This document shows positions 45,898 to 55,319 of a stretch of 64,000 nt of DNA, one piece after another; the first letter of the stretch is position 1; the number at the start of each line of letters is the position of its first letter. The stretch covers positions 62,001-126,000 of the forward strand of contig JACDOF010000007.1 in assembly GCA_017656235.1 (NCBI GenBank), given 5' to 3'. Source of the DNA: Brevibacillus sp. (GTDB lineage: Bacteria > Bacillota > Bacilli > Brevibacillales > Brevibacillaceae). Position numbers and translations under genes: made by a program. The notes under the pieces are model-generated. The model was not told the origin of the DNA. It saw only the letters and a list, made by a program, of their open reading frames with translations, and did no database searches.

Positions 45898-48800
45898 ACT
45901 GCCTCACATCAAGAAGGTGCTTGTGATCGGCTCAGGGCCGATCGTGATCGGGCAGGCGGCCGAGTTTGATTACGCCGGGGCGCAGGCCTGCCTCTCGCTT
46001 AAAGAGGAAGGCGTGGAAGTCGTCCTGGTCAACAACAACCCGGCGACGATCATGACCGACGAGCAGATGGCGGACAAAGTCTACCTGGAGCCGCTTACCG
46101 TCGATTCCCTTGCCCGCATCATCGAAAAAGAGCGGCCGGACGGCCTGCTGCCGACGCTGGGCGGTCAGACTGGTCTCAATCTGGCGGTAGCCCTCTCCGA
46201 AGCGGGCGTGCTGGCCAGGTATAACGTCACGCTGTTGGGCACACCGCTGGAAGCGATCAAAAACGGCGAGGATCGCGAACTGTTCAAAAAGATGATGGAA
46301 AAGATCGGCGAACCGATTCCGGAGAGCGACACGGTGGAATCGGTAGAGGAAGCCCTCGCTTTTGCCGACCGTATCGGCTACCCGGTGATCGTTCGACCTG
46401 CCTATACCTTGGGCGGGGCTGGCGGCGGCATCGCAGCCAACGAAGCGATGTTGAGAGATATAGCGGCCCGCGGGATTGCAGCCAGTCCGATTGGACAGGT
46501 GCTGATCGAGCGCAGTGTGAAGGGATGGAAAGAGATTGAGTATGAAGTGATGCGCGATGCCAGTGATACCTGCATCATCGTCTGCAATATGGAAAATCTC
46601 GATCCGGTCGGCATCCATACCGGCGACAGTATCGTTGTTGCCCCTTCCCAGACTCTGACCGACCAGCAGTACCACATGCTGCGCAGCGTGTCGACCAAAG
46701 TGATCCGCGCTCTGGGCGTGGTCGGCGGGTGCAACATTCAGTTTGCACTTGATCCCGCTTCCGACCGCTATTACCTGATCGAGGTCAACCCGCGCGTAAG
46801 CCGCTCCAGTGCGCTGGCCTCCAAAGCGACCGGATATCCGATTGCACGTATTGCGGCAAAACTGGCACTTGGCTATCGCCTGGACGAAGTGATCAACCCG
46901 ATTACCGGTTATACGTATGCCAGCTTTGAGCCGGCTCTGGATTACGTCGTGGTCAAGATACCGCGCTGGCCGTTTGACAAGTTTCCGCAGGCGGACCGGC
47001 AGTTGGGCACACAGATGAAAGCAACCGGCGAAGTGATGTCCATTGCCCGCAATCTGGAGGCTGGTTTGTTAAAGGCCGTCCGCTCGCTGGAAATTGGCTG
47101 CACTCACGTGACGCGCCCCGACGTGGCGGCAATGTCCCGCGAAGAACTGGAAAGAGCACTGACAGAAGCGACCGATCTGCGCCTGTTCGTATTGTTTGAA
47201 GCGGTGCGCCGCGGCTTTTCCGAAGTCGACCTTCATGCCGCCACCGGAATTGACCCGTTCTTCCTGCGCAGCATCCAGCGGATTGTCCGGTTGGAACAGG
47301 AACTCACTGCCGCCGGAATGGACGGAATGACGCGTGAACTGCTGCAGGAGGTCAAACATCGCGGTTTTGCCGACAAGACCATCGCCGAGCTGACTGGTAC
47401 CACGCCGGATCGCATCCGGCAGCTGCGCAAGGAGTGGGGCATCACACCGCGGTACAAGATCGTGGACACCTGCGCGGCGGAGTTTGATGCGGTCACGCCG
47501 TACTATTACTCCACCTGGCAGGGGATTGATGAGGTGGCTGAGCTTTCGCGGAGAAAAGTGCTGGTACTGGGCTCCGGGCCGATCCGCATTGGTCAGGGGA
47601 TTGAGTTTGACTACTGTTCCGTACACGCCGCCAAAGCGCTTCAGTCCATGGGAATTGCGGCGATCGTCGTCAACAACAACCCGGAGACAGTCAGCACCGA
47701 CTACGAGACGGCTGATCACCTTTACTTCGAGCCGTTGACCGTGGAAGATGTGCTGCATGTGGCGGAGCGCGAAGGGGCGGAGGGCGTGATGGTCCAATTT
47801 GGCGGCCAGACGGCGATCAACCTGGCCGCCCCGCTGGCTGAAGCCGGCCTGCCGGTGCTGGGCACGTCGCTGGCTTCCGTTGATCGGGTGGAGGACCGGG
47901 AACTGTTTTACCAGATGCTGAGGACGCTTAAGATTCCGCACATTCCCGGCAGGGGAGTGGATTCACTGGGCGAAGCGCTGCAGGTGGCAGAGGACATCGG
48001 TTACCCGGTGCTGCTGCGCCCGTCGTACGTCATTGGCGGCCAGGGGATGACACTGGTGCAAACGCCTGAGGAGCTGCAGGCCGCTGTAGAGAGCTGGCTT
48101 GCCGACAAGCAGGACGACAGTTTCTTTCCCCTGCTGGTTGACAAGTACATCCCCGGCATGGAGGTAGAGGTGGACGCCGTCTGCGATGGAGAGAGCGTCT
48201 TGATCCCCGGTATCTTCCAACATGTCGAAAAGGCGGGCATCCACTCCGGAGACAGCATGGCACTTTTTCCCGCCCCTGATCTGACGGTTGAACAGAAAGA
48301 GCGGCTGGTCCGCTACACGGAGCAGATTGCCGCAGAGATGAAAGCGGTAGGTCTGATCAACATCCAGTTTGTCATCAGCGACGACGTGGTGTACGTGCTG
48401 GAGGTAAATCCGCGCGCTTCCCGCACTGTTCCGATCGTCAGCAAGGTGACACGTGTGCCGATGGTGGAGTTGGCGGTTCGGGCCCAGTTGGGTGAAAAGC
48501 TGCCGCAGATGGGCTTCGGGACGGGACTGCTGCCGGAGATTCCGTTTGTGGTGGTGAAGGCCCCGGTCTTTTCCACGGTGAAATTGATGGGGGTTGATCC
48601 GGTGCTGGGACCAGAAATGAAGTCGACCGGCGAGATACTCGGGCTGGGGCGCAGCGTGGAGGAAGCGGCGGCCAAGGCGTTTGGCTACAAAGAGGGGCAG
48701 TTGTTGGAACCGAGGCCTGACGATCTGATGTTTGTCTCGCTGTGCGATGCCGATAAATCGGCTTTTCTCGGCATGGCGGACGACTTGCATAAACAGGGAG

Positions 48801-49120
48801 TTCGCTTTGCTGCCACGGCCGGAACGGCAGAACTGCTGAACAGCCGCGGGCTGGAGGCGGCAGTGGTCAGCAATGAGGGAGAGCTGCATCAGCTCATCCA
48901 GGACGGGAAAGTGGCGCTGGCTCTGATTACCGCCACCAAGGGAAATCAGCACAATCGGCTGGGATTTGCCCTGCGCAGTCTGGCCGTTCAAAAAGGCGTT
49001 CCGCTGTTTACGGCAATGGAGACCTTTTCCTTGTATCTAAAAGCATTGAGGGGGAGTGACAGGGATGGAACCTGCGAAGACATTGGAAGCTTGTCAGGAA
49101 CTGAAACCGTCCGCACTTAA
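45890..49120 (+). CDS. carB: Carbamoyl-phosphate synthase large subunit
   Basis: 1076 residues, full length. There are two repeated halves, each with an ATP-grasp core (VLVIGSGPIVIGQAAEFDYAGAQACLSLKEEG, and LVLGSGPIRIGQGIEFDYCSVHAAKAL about 550 residues later), plus a C-terminal MGS-like domain (FLGMADDLHKQGVRFAATAGTAELL) that binds regulators. It makes carbamoyl phosphate from bicarbonate, ammonia and two ATP. The tail overlaps argF. Confidence 0.95.
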   Translation: MPKLPHIKKVLVIGSGPIVIGQAAEFDYAGAQACLSLKEEGVEVVLVNNNPATIMTDEQMADKVYLEPLTVDSLARIIEKERPDGLLPTLGGQTGLNLAVALSEAGVLARYNVTLLGTPLEAIKNGEDRELFKKMMEKIGEPIPESDTVESVEEALAFADRIGYPVIVRPAYTLGGAGGGIAANEAMLRDIAARGIAASPIGQVLIERSVKGWKEIEYEVMRDASDTCIIVCNMENLDPVGIHTGDSIVVAPSQTLTDQQYHMLRSVSTKVIRALGVVGGCNIQFALDPASDRYYLIEVNPRVSRSSALASKATGYPIARIAAKLALGYRLDEVINPITGYTYASFEPALDYVVVKIPRWPFDKFPQADRQLGTQMKATGEVMSIARNLEAGLLKAVRSLEIGCTHVTRPDVAAMSREELERALTEATDLRLFVLFEAVRRGFSEVDLHAATGIDPFFLRSIQRIVRLEQELTAAGMDGMTRELLQEVKHRGFADKTIAELTGTTPDRIRQLRKEWGITPRYKIVDTCAAEFDAVTPYYYSTWQGIDEVAELSRRKVLVLGSGPIRIGQGIEFDYCSVHAAKALQSMGIAAIVVNNNPETVSTDYETADHLYFEPLTVEDVLHVAEREGAEGVMVQFGGQTAINLAAPLAEAGLPVLGTSLASVDRVEDRELFYQMLRTLKIPHIPGRGVDSLGEALQVAEDIGYPVLLRPSYVIGGQGMTLVQTPEELQAAVESWLADKQDDSFFPLLVDKYIPGMEVEVDAVCDGESVLIPGIFQHVEKAGIHSGDSMALFPAPDLTVEQKERLVRYTEQIAAEMKAVGLINIQFVISDDVVYVLEVNPRASRTVPIVSKVTRVPMVELAVRAQLGEKLPQMGFGTGLLPEIPFVVVKAPVFSTVKLMGVDPVLGPEMKSTGEILGLGRSVEEAAAKAFGYKEGQLLEPRPDDLMFVSLCDADKSAFLGMADDLHKQGVRFAATAGTAELLNSRGLEAAVVSNEGELHQLIQDGKVALALITATKGNQHNRLGFALRSLAVQKGVPLFTAMETFSLYLKALRGSDRDGTCEDIGSLSGTETVRT

Positions 49121-50036
49121 AGGGAGAGATGTCCTGCGGATCGACGAGTTTCGTCCGGACGAATTGCAGGGACTGCTTCAATTGGCGCTGAGGCTGAAAC
49201 AGTGGCAGAAGAGCGGAGAGGCGTATCAGCCGCTTAAAGGAAAGACGCTTGGCATGATCTTTGACAAAGCGTCCACCCGTACCCGTGTTTCGTTTGAAGT
49301 GGGGATGTACCAGTTGGGCGGTACGGCCATGTATTTAAACGGCAAGGAACTGCAATTGGGACGCGGCGAGCCGATCAGGGATACGGCCCGGGTGCTGTCG
49401 CGCTACCTGGATGCGATCATGATTCGCACCTTTTCGCACCAAGATGTGGAGGAACTGGCTGCATACGCCGACATCCCCATCATCAACGGATTGACCGACC
49501 TGTTTCATCCCTGTCAGGCGCTCGCCGATATGCTGACGATCCTGGAACACAGGGGGAAACTGAAAGGGGTCAAACTGGCGTACATCGGAGATGGCAACAA
49601 TGTGGCCAACTCCCTGGTGCTGGCGGCGGCACTGCTTGGTGTGGATGTGCGTGTCGCTGCGCCTGCTGGCTATGAACTGGACGAGGCTATTGTCAAACAA
49701 GCGGAGTCCTACGCGTCGGAAAGCGGCTCCCGGCTGCTCTTCACCCGCGATCCCGAGCAAGCGGTGCACGGAGCTGAGGCGATCTACACCGATGTCTGGA
49801 CCAGCATGGGCTTTGAAGCGGAAAACGAGCAGCGGCTGAAGGATTTTGCCGACTACCAGGTGAACGAACGGCTGACCAGACTGGCCGATCCTTCCTACAT
49901 CTTCCTTCACTGCCTGCCTGCACATCGCGGCGAAGAAGTTACCTCTGAAGTGATCGACGGGGCGAATTCTGTCGTTTTTGATCAGGCAGAGAACCGCTTG
50001 CACGTCCAAAAAGCGATTTTGACAGCCGTACTATAA
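49065..50036 (+). CDS. argF: Ornithine carbamoyltransferase
   Basis: 323 residues from ATG 49065 (GGGGAGTGA 6 bases before; GTG 49056 is possible), starting inside carB. STRTRVSFEVGMYQLGG binds carbamoyl phosphate, HPCQALADMLTI follows, and HCLPAHRGEEV holds the ornithine-site Cys. It makes citrulline from ornithine and carbamoyl phosphate. A terminator follows at once, ending carAB-argF. Confidence 0.95.
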   Translation: MEPAKTLEACQELKPSALKGRDVLRIDEFRPDELQGLLQLALRLKQWQKSGEAYQPLKGKTLGMIFDKASTRTRVSFEVGMYQLGGTAMYLNGKELQLGRGEPIRDTARVLSRYLDAIMIRTFSHQDVEELAAYADIPIINGLTDLFHPCQALADMLTILEHRGKLKGVKLAYIGDGNNVANSLVLAAALLGVDVRVAAPAGYELDEAIVKQAESYASESGSRLLFTRDPEQAVHGAEAIYTDVWTSMGFEAENEQRLKDFADYQVNERLTRLADPSYIFLHCLPAHRGEEVTSEVIDGANSVVFDQAENRLHVQKAILTAVL

Positions 50037-50050
50037 CCACGGTACTAGCT

Positions 50051-50077
50051 CCCCCTGCGGATGGCAGGGGGCTTTTT
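50051..50077 (+). terminator. Terminator of carAB-argF
   Basis: CCCCCTGC / GCAGGGGG, a perfect 8-bp GC-rich stem, 5-base loop, then CTTTTTG. Confidence 0.85.
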
Positions 50078-50139
50078 GCGCGGTCTATTGGACGTGCTGG
50101 ATTCATTTGGTAGGTACATAGTCACATTTGGTGGGAATC

Positions 50140-50154
50140 TATGTAATATTCATG
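50140..50154 (+). promoter_or_regulatory. PlcR-box-like palindrome upstream of the peptide gene
   Basis: TATGTAATATTCATG agrees at 14 of 15 places with the PlcR box TATGNAWWWTNCATA. PlcR-type RNPP regulators are peptide-controlled. It lies about 35 bases before a possible -10. No RNPP regulator is encoded in the window, so the match may be chance. Confidence 0.4.
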
Positions 50155-50163
50155 ATTCTACTA

Positions 50164-50193
50164 TTGCCGAAAATTGTAAAAAGCCTGTAATAT
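50164..50193 (+). promoter_or_regulatory. Possible promoter of the peptide/DUF5317/HD-GYP cassette
   Basis: TTGCCG, 18 bases, TAATAT (with TG one base before, an extended -10). Followed by a leader of about 100 bases that holds a hairpin (TATAGACC/GGTCTATA, 50219-50249). Confidence 0.4.
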
Positions 50194-50300
50194 ATTTGTA
50201 TAAGGAGGGGTGATGAATTATAGACCGTATGTTGGTCGCTTGGTCTATATGGAGCCAGTAGCGAACCCACCCTCCCTCTGTACAGAAAGGGGGGATAGCA

Positions 50301-50378
50301 ATGAAGAAATGGTTCGTAGCAGTTCTCCTCGTAGCAGGTATCGTAGCCGCCACTTCTGCGCACTTCAATGTAACCTAG
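50301..50378 (+). CDS. Phr-like secreted signalling-peptide precursor (25 residues)
   Basis: MKKWFVAVLLVAGIVAATSAHFNVT then TAG, too short for the ORF track. A basic start, a hydrophobic core and a signal-peptidase-like end (ATSA) leave only HFNVT. This is the size of Phr pentapeptides, and the last three residues equal those of PhrE (SRNVT). AAAGGGGGGAT lies 5 bases before the ATG. A strong terminator follows, then genes for DUF5317 and HD-GYP proteins. I see no Rap or other receptor gene here. An overlapping longer ORF (50213-50437) has a good ribosome site but an unlikely protein. The gene call is fairly likely; signalling is inference. Confidence 0.6.
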   Translation: MKKWFVAVLLVAGIVAATSAHFNVT

Positions 50379-50402
50379 AATGGCAGACGGCAAGTCTAAA
50401 GG

Positions 50403-50431
50403 AAAAACACCGCTACTATAGTGGTGTTTTT
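50403..50431 (+). terminator. Terminator between peptide gene and DUF5317 gene
   Basis: AAAAACACCGCTA / TAGTGGTGTTTTT, a 13-bp stem (one G-T pair) with a 3-base loop and a T-tract in the stem. It would make most transcripts end after the peptide gene, with partial read-through to the next genes. Confidence 0.8.
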
Positions 50432-50453
50432 CGCTAGATAAGGAGGTGCGTAG

Positions 50454-51005
50454 ATGTCTATTGATATCATTTTGCTTTCGTTTCTCATCGCATTTTTACG
50501 CGGAGGGCGAATACGGGAGATACCCAGATTTAACAGGCTGTATTTTTTGCTCGCAAGTATTTTGCTGCAAGTATGTTCAGCGCTAATGCCAAGGCTGGGG
50601 GGGATTTTGGTCTCCATCGCCTACGTTTTTACACTGCTGTTTTTCTTTAGCAACCGCGAACACGAAGACATTCGGGTCTTTATGATCGGCTGGTTTTTAA
50701 ATGCGATTACGATTTGGTCCAATTCCGGGAAGATGCCTATTGACCTGGAGCAGGCAAAAAAGCTACCGTATTCATTGGAGCCTATTGTGAATGGAACGGA
50801 TTTTAAGCACACAGTGCTGACCGAGGATTCGAACCTCCCGTTTTTGGCCGATATTGTGTACATGCCCTTTCCCATTGAACGGGTGATCAGTATCGGGGAT
50901 ATATTTATCATGCTGGGTGCTTTCCTGCTTGTACAGCGCATTATGAACAAACCAATATCCTTAATTCAACTTCGAGAAGGTAAAGGTTATGCGGCGAAGA
51001 ACTGA
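50454..51005 (+). CDS. DUF5317 membrane protein
   Basis: 183 residues with about four membrane helices. Opening IDIILLSFLIAFLRGGRIREI, then NSGKMPIDLEQAK, LPFLADIVYMPFPIERVISIGDIFIMLGAF, fit the DUF5317 family, whose function is unknown. AAGGAGGTG before the ATG is a very strong site. Its 3' end overlaps the HD-GYP gene by 17 bases, so the two are coupled. Such pairing suggests it senses or relays a signal to the HD-GYP protein. Confidence 0.75.
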   Translation: MSIDIILLSFLIAFLRGGRIREIPRFNRLYFLLASILLQVCSALMPRLGGILVSIAYVFTLLFFFSNREHEDIRVFMIGWFLNAITIWSNSGKMPIDLEQAKKLPYSLEPIVNGTDFKHTVLTEDSNLPFLADIVYMPFPIERVISIGDIFIMLGAFLLVQRIMNKPISLIQLREGKGYAAKN

Positions 51006-52323
51006 GATTTTACATACTTTGCAAGGATTCGTAGTAAGATATTGCTATCCATTGTTGGCTTTCTTTATTGTGGCCTTCGCCGTCCCTGCATGGGAATCTC
51101 GGGAAAATTGGGATGTATTGATCGTTTACACTCTCTTGTCGATATTTGTCTCGTTTACAGCCATCCGTACCGCTAACTTTGTCATCACGTTGAACAATGC
51201 TGTTACATTTTCCGCAGTTCTTTTATACGGAACCTGGACGGCCATATGGTGTGCGGTAATAGAAATATTAATTATTGCATTTTTGTTCAGGTCAGCCATT
51301 CCTAAATTTTTAGCCAATGCAGGACAAATGTTGTCAACCGTCTGGATTGTCGGCATGGTGCATCAATGGCTTGCATCCTTGCAGCTTCCTTCCATGTTGA
51401 CAGATACTGCGCTGGTATTTGTGTACTTTCTGATCAATACAGCATTATGCTCATTTGCAATATCCTACTTCTCTGGAGTCAAAACCATTCACGTCGCCAA
51501 GAGTCTCGTTCAAGATGGTACGTTAACCTATGTCCTGGTAATGGTGTTGGGTGGTATCGGGGCAAGGTTGATAGAAGTGTTCGGAGCACCCGCGTTGTTT
51601 CCGATACTCGTTACCTTTGTCATTATGAGTATCGTCTTCCACCAATACTTCAACAACCTGAACAGCCTGCAGCAAAAGATGGAAGAAATCAAGCATCTGA
51701 ATGATTCGATCCTGTTGGCGATGGCTTCTTCGATTGACGCCCGCGACCCGTATACGCACGGTCATTCGTATCGGGTCGCCTATTGGGGGCGCCAGCTCGC
51801 CCGAGCTATCGGACTGTCCAGGACAGAAGCAGAACAGGTGTACTACGGCGGCATTCTGCACGACATCGGCAAAATCGGGATCGAAGATGGTATTTTAAAC
51901 AAGGAAGGAAAATTATCCAAGGAAGAATACCACAGAATTAAACAGCATCCGGTCATTGGTTATCATATAGTGAAACAAGCCGGCGTTTTTGAGGAACTTT
52001 TGCCGGCTATTCGTCATCACCACGAAAGGGTGGATGGCAAAGGATACCCGGACGGGTTGAGCGGGACAGAGATTCCGCTGATCGCACGCATTATTGCGGT
52101 AACGGACGCGTTTGACGCGATGGTTTCAAACCGGCCATACCGCAAGGGGGTTCCGGTGGAGCAGGCCTTGCAAATCATCAAAGAAAACGCGGGGACCCAG
52201 TTCGACGCCGATTTGGCTGATACGTTTATACGATTGGTAAAACGATACTCGAAAGAAGAACTGGAAGAAGTGTTTCGGAACAGCGGCCAAAACAATATCA
52301 AGATCACAGAGGGGGCATCGTAA
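50989..52323 (+). CDS. Membrane HD-GYP domain phosphodiesterase
   Basis: 444 residues. The first 210 residues hold about seven or eight membrane helices (a MASE9-like sensor), then a short coiled region, then HD-GYP: DPYTHGHSYRVAYWGRQLA, HDIGKIGIEDGILN, HPVIGYHIV, HHHERVDGKGYPDGLSG, TDAFDAMVSNRPYRKG. All HD and GYP residues are present, so it may hydrolyse cyclic di-GMP or a similar dinucleotide. It lies in the middle of the arginine genes, between argF and argG, with DUF5317 and the Phr-like peptide upstream. Confidence 0.85.
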   Translation: MRRRTEILHTLQGFVVRYCYPLLAFFIVAFAVPAWESRENWDVLIVYTLLSIFVSFTAIRTANFVITLNNAVTFSAVLLYGTWTAIWCAVIEILIIAFLFRSAIPKFLANAGQMLSTVWIVGMVHQWLASLQLPSMLTDTALVFVYFLINTALCSFAISYFSGVKTIHVAKSLVQDGTLTYVLVMVLGGIGARLIEVFGAPALFPILVTFVIMSIVFHQYFNNLNSLQQKMEEIKHLNDSILLAMASSIDARDPYTHGHSYRVAYWGRQLARAIGLSRTEAEQVYYGGILHDIGKIGIEDGILNKEGKLSKEEYHRIKQHPVIGYHIVKQAGVFEELLPAIRHHHERVDGKGYPDGLSGTEIPLIARIIAVTDAFDAMVSNRPYRKGVPVEQALQIIKENAGTQFDADLADTFIRLVKRYSKEELEEVFRNSGQNNIKITEGAS

Positions 52324-52354
52324 CCGAACCCAAGCCGCACGATGAGAAAATCTA

Positions 52355-52383
52355 TTGTATTTTTATGAATCAGATTGTATAAT
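52355..52383 (+). promoter_or_regulatory. argG promoter with ARG box
   Basis: TTGTAT, 17 bases, TATAAT. TTGTATTTTTATGAATCA covers the -35, in the same arrangement as before carA. Confidence 0.75.
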
Positions 52384-52420
52384 TACACACATAGAACAGG
52401 AACGAATGGAGAGAGGATTC

Positions 52421-53680
52421 ATGGCAAGAGAAAAAATCGTGCTGGCTTATTCGGGTGGTTTGGATACATCCGTTGCGATTAAATGGCTGCAGGAAACCTA
52501 CAATTACGATGTGATTGCAGTTGCTCTGGACGTCGGAGAAGGAAAAGATCTCGACTTTGTACAGAAAAAAGCGCTGCAGGTAGGAGCGCTTAAATCGATC
52601 GTCGTCGATGCGAAAGAGACATTTGCCAACGACTTTGTACTGCCCGCTCTGCAGGCAAACGCCATGTATGAGGGAAAGTACCCGCTCGTTTCCGCGCTTT
52701 CACGCTACCTCATCTCACGCGTGCTGGTGGAGATTGCCGAGAAGGAGGGAGCGGTGGCCGTCGCCCACGGCTGCACCGGCAAAGGAAACGACCAGGTGCG
52801 CTTCGATGTCTCTTTTACGGCATTGAACCCCGATCTGAAGATTGTTGCTCCTGTGCGTGAATGGGGCTGGACGCGTGAAGAAGAGATTGAATACGCCAAA
52901 AAGCACAACATCCCGATTCCGATTGATCTCGACAATCCGTACAGCATCGATCAAAACCTGTGGGGCAGGAGCTGTGAGTGCGGTGTGCTGGAAGATCCGT
53001 GGGCGGCACCGCCGGAAGGCGCTTACGAATTGACCAAATCAATCGCTGAAGCGCCGGATCAACCGGAGGAAATCGAAATCACGTTTGAAAAAGGAGTACC
53101 GGTGGCCCTTAACGGAGAGAAAATGTCGCTGGCGCAGTTGATCCTGAAACTGAACAAAATTGCCGGGGAACACGGTGTTGGGCGGATCGACCACGTGGAA
53201 AACCGCCTTGTCGGCATCAAGTCCCGCGAAGTGTATGAGACGCCGGCAGCGACCACGCTGATTCTGGCGCACCGGGAACTGGAATTTTTGACCCAGCCGC
53301 GTGAAGTGGCTCAGTTTAAGCCGATCATTGAGCAAAAGATGGCGCAGGTCATCTACGAAGGGCTCTGGTATTCGCCGCTGCAAAACGCGCTGCAGGCGTT
53401 CATCCGCGAGACGCAGCAGTACGTGAGCGGTGTCGTCCGCGTCAAGCTGCATAAGGGTCACGCGATTGTTGTGGGCCGCAAATCTGCTTCTTCGCTGTAC
53501 AGCCATGAGCTGGCCACGTACGCGGCCGGAGATCAGTTCGATCACAAGGCGGCACTCGGCTTTATCAAACTGTGGGGGCTCCCGACCAAAGTGCATGCCC
53601 AGGTGAATGAAGGGGCATTGAAACAAACCTACACCACGCCAATCACCATCGTCGATGAAAAGGATGCGGTAACACAATGA
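52421..53680 (+). CDS. argG: Argininosuccinate synthase
   Basis: 419 residues from ATG 52421 (GAGAGAGGA before; the track start 52355 lies in the promoter). [17 protein letters not shown] is the ATP-pyrophosphatase P loop, then [13 protein letters not shown] and [10 protein letters not shown]. It joins citrulline and aspartate using ATP. It overlaps argH (ATGA). Confidence 0.95.
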   Translation: MAREKIVLAYSGGLDTSVAIKWLQETYNYDVIAVALDVGEGKDLDFVQKKALQVGALKSIVVDAKETFANDFVLPALQANAMYEGKYPLVSALSRYLISRVLVEIAEKEGAVAVAHGCTGKGNDQVRFDVSFTALNPDLKIVAPVREWGWTREEEIEYAKKHNIPIPIDLDNPYSIDQNLWGRSCECGVLEDPWAAPPEGAYELTKSIAEAPDQPEEIEITFEKGVPVALNGEKMSLAQLILKLNKIAGEHGVGRIDHVENRLVGIKSREVYETPAATTLILAHRELEFLTQPREVAQFKPIIEQKMAQVIYEGLWYSPLQNALQAFIRETQQYVSGVVRVKLHKGHAIVVGRKSASSLYSHELATYAAGDQFDHKAALGFIKLWGLPTKVHAQVNEGALKQTYTTPITIVDEKDAVTQ

Positions 53681-55122
53681 AACTGTGGGGAGGGCGCTTC
53701 ACCAAGCCTACTAATCAGCTCGTGGAAGAATATACGGCCTCTATCTCCTTTGATCAGCAGATGTGGCGGCAGGATATCGTCGGCAGCCTGGCCCATGTGG
53801 CGATGCTTGGCAAGTGCGGCATCCTGCCGATGGAGGAAGTGAAGCAGATCATTGCCGGGCTGAAAAAGGTAAAGGAGAAGATCGAGCGCGGTCAGGTAAC
53901 GTTTCTGGTTGCACACGAAGATATCCACATGAACATCGAAAAGCTGCTAATCGAAGAAATCGGTCCGGTAGGGGGCAAGCTGCACACCGGACGCAGCCGC
54001 AATGACCAGGTTGCGCTTGACATGCACCTCTATCTGCGGGAAAAGATGCTGGAACTGATCCAGTTGGCGATGTACCTGCAAACCGCTTTGCTGGAGCAGG
54101 CGTCACAGCATCTGGATACGGTAATGCCCGGTTACACACACCTGCAGCGGGCGCAGCCGGTGCTGTTCGGTTACCATCTGATGGCCTACGTGTCGATGCT
54201 GCAGCGCGACATTGAGCGTCTGCAGGATGCCTGGAAGCGGGTGAACATACTGCCGCTCGGCGCAGGCGCGCTGGCCGGCACGACGTTTCCGATCGACCGC
54301 GAGTTTGTCGCCGAACTGCTGCAGTTTGACGGAATCTACTTGAACAGCATGGACGCGGTCAGCGACCGTGACTTTATTGTCGAGTTTCTCTCCGCTGCTT
54401 CCCTCTTGATGGCCCACCTCTCCCGCCTGTGCGAAGAGTTGGTGATGTGGAGCAGCCAGGAGTTCTCGTTTATTGAGCTGGATGATGCTTTTTGCACTGG
54501 ATCGAGCATTATGCCGCAAAAGAAAAATCCTGATGTGGCGGAACTGGTCAGGGGGAAAACGGGCCGCGTCTACGGCAACCTGGTCGGGATGCTGACCGTG
54601 TTGAAAGGACTGCCGCTGGCTTACAACAAAGACATGCAGGAAGACAAAGAGGGCATGTTTGACACAGTGGCTACCCTGCACGGAGCGCTGGCACTGCTGA
54701 CGCCGATGATCGAGACCATGAAGGTGAACAAGGAGCGCATGAGGAAAGCGGTTACCGAAGATTTTTCCAATGCGACCGACCTGGCCGACTACCTGGTGAC
54801 CAAAAACCTGCCGTTCCGTCAGGCGCACGAAGTCGTAGGCAAAGCAGTCCTTTACTGCATCGAGCAAAACAAATACCTGCTTGACCTCACCTTGGAGGAG
54901 TTCCAGCAGTTTTCCCCGCTGATCGGGCCTGATGTCTATCAGGCGCTGCAAGCAGAGACGGTGGTAAATGCCCGCAAAGCGATGGGAGGTACGGCACGGG
55001 AACAGGTCGAAAAACAAATTGCAGCCTATCGCGGGCTGTTGGAACAAACCAAGGAGTGGATTGACAAAACCAGCCAGAAAGTATCGATTGAGTCGTTGAT
55101 CGACGTTGGTTCACCCATGTGA
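53677..55122 (+). CDS. argH: Argininosuccinate lyase
   Basis: 481 residues. [18 protein letters not shown] opens the protein, [16 protein letters not shown] and the fumarase/lyase signature [12 protein letters not shown] follow. It splits argininosuccinate to arginine and fumarate. The length is normal, so there is no fused ArgA-type acetyltransferase at the C-terminus, which matters because argJ is absent from the locus. Confidence 0.95.
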   Translation: MKLWGGRFTKPTNQLVEEYTASISFDQQMWRQDIVGSLAHVAMLGKCGILPMEEVKQIIAGLKKVKEKIERGQVTFLVAHEDIHMNIEKLLIEEIGPVGGKLHTGRSRNDQVALDMHLYLREKMLELIQLAMYLQTALLEQASQHLDTVMPGYTHLQRAQPVLFGYHLMAYVSMLQRDIERLQDAWKRVNILPLGAGALAGTTFPIDREFVAELLQFDGIYLNSMDAVSDRDFIVEFLSAASLLMAHLSRLCEELVMWSSQEFSFIELDDAFCTGSSIMPQKKNPDVAELVRGKTGRVYGNLVGMLTVLKGLPLAYNKDMQEDKEGMFDTVATLHGALALLTPMIETMKVNKERMRKAVTEDFSNATDLADYLVTKNLPFRQAHEVVGKAVLYCIEQNKYLLDLTLEEFQQFSPLIGPDVYQALQAETVVNARKAMGGTAREQVEKQIAAYRGLLEQTKEWIDKTSQKVSIESLIDVGSPM

Positions 55123-55183
55123 CGGCCGCTTCAACCTTGCGGGACAAGGGGCCGACGAATGGAAAAACCCGTTTGTTACACAC

Positions 55184-55233
55184 GCTTCTATGCCCAAACG
55201 GCAGGTCCTGCCGGGCCATAGAGGCTTTTTTTT
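55184..55233 (+). terminator. Terminator of argGH
   Basis: GCTTCTATG / CATAGAGGC (one G-T pair) plus inner CCC/GGG and GGCAGG/CCTGCC repeats, then TTTTTTTT. Confidence 0.8.
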
Positions 55234-55319
55234 GTGATGATTGTGACAAATCCTGGGTACAATCCGTCAAAAAGGGTGAAGGTTGATTACATGACATGTT
55301 CAAAAGAGAGGGGATATTG

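Noticed and set aside
47963-48991. 342-residue minus-strand ORF inside carB
   Set aside because: Opposes an unambiguous carB coding region.
50213-50437. 74-residue ORF with a good AAGGAGGGG ribosome site, overlapping the peptide gene in another frame
   Set aside because: Its protein is Arg/Ser-rich without signal or motif and runs into the terminator stem. The inner 25-codon ORF has its own site and a real signal-peptide pattern. It might still act as a short leader, so this is not fully excluded.
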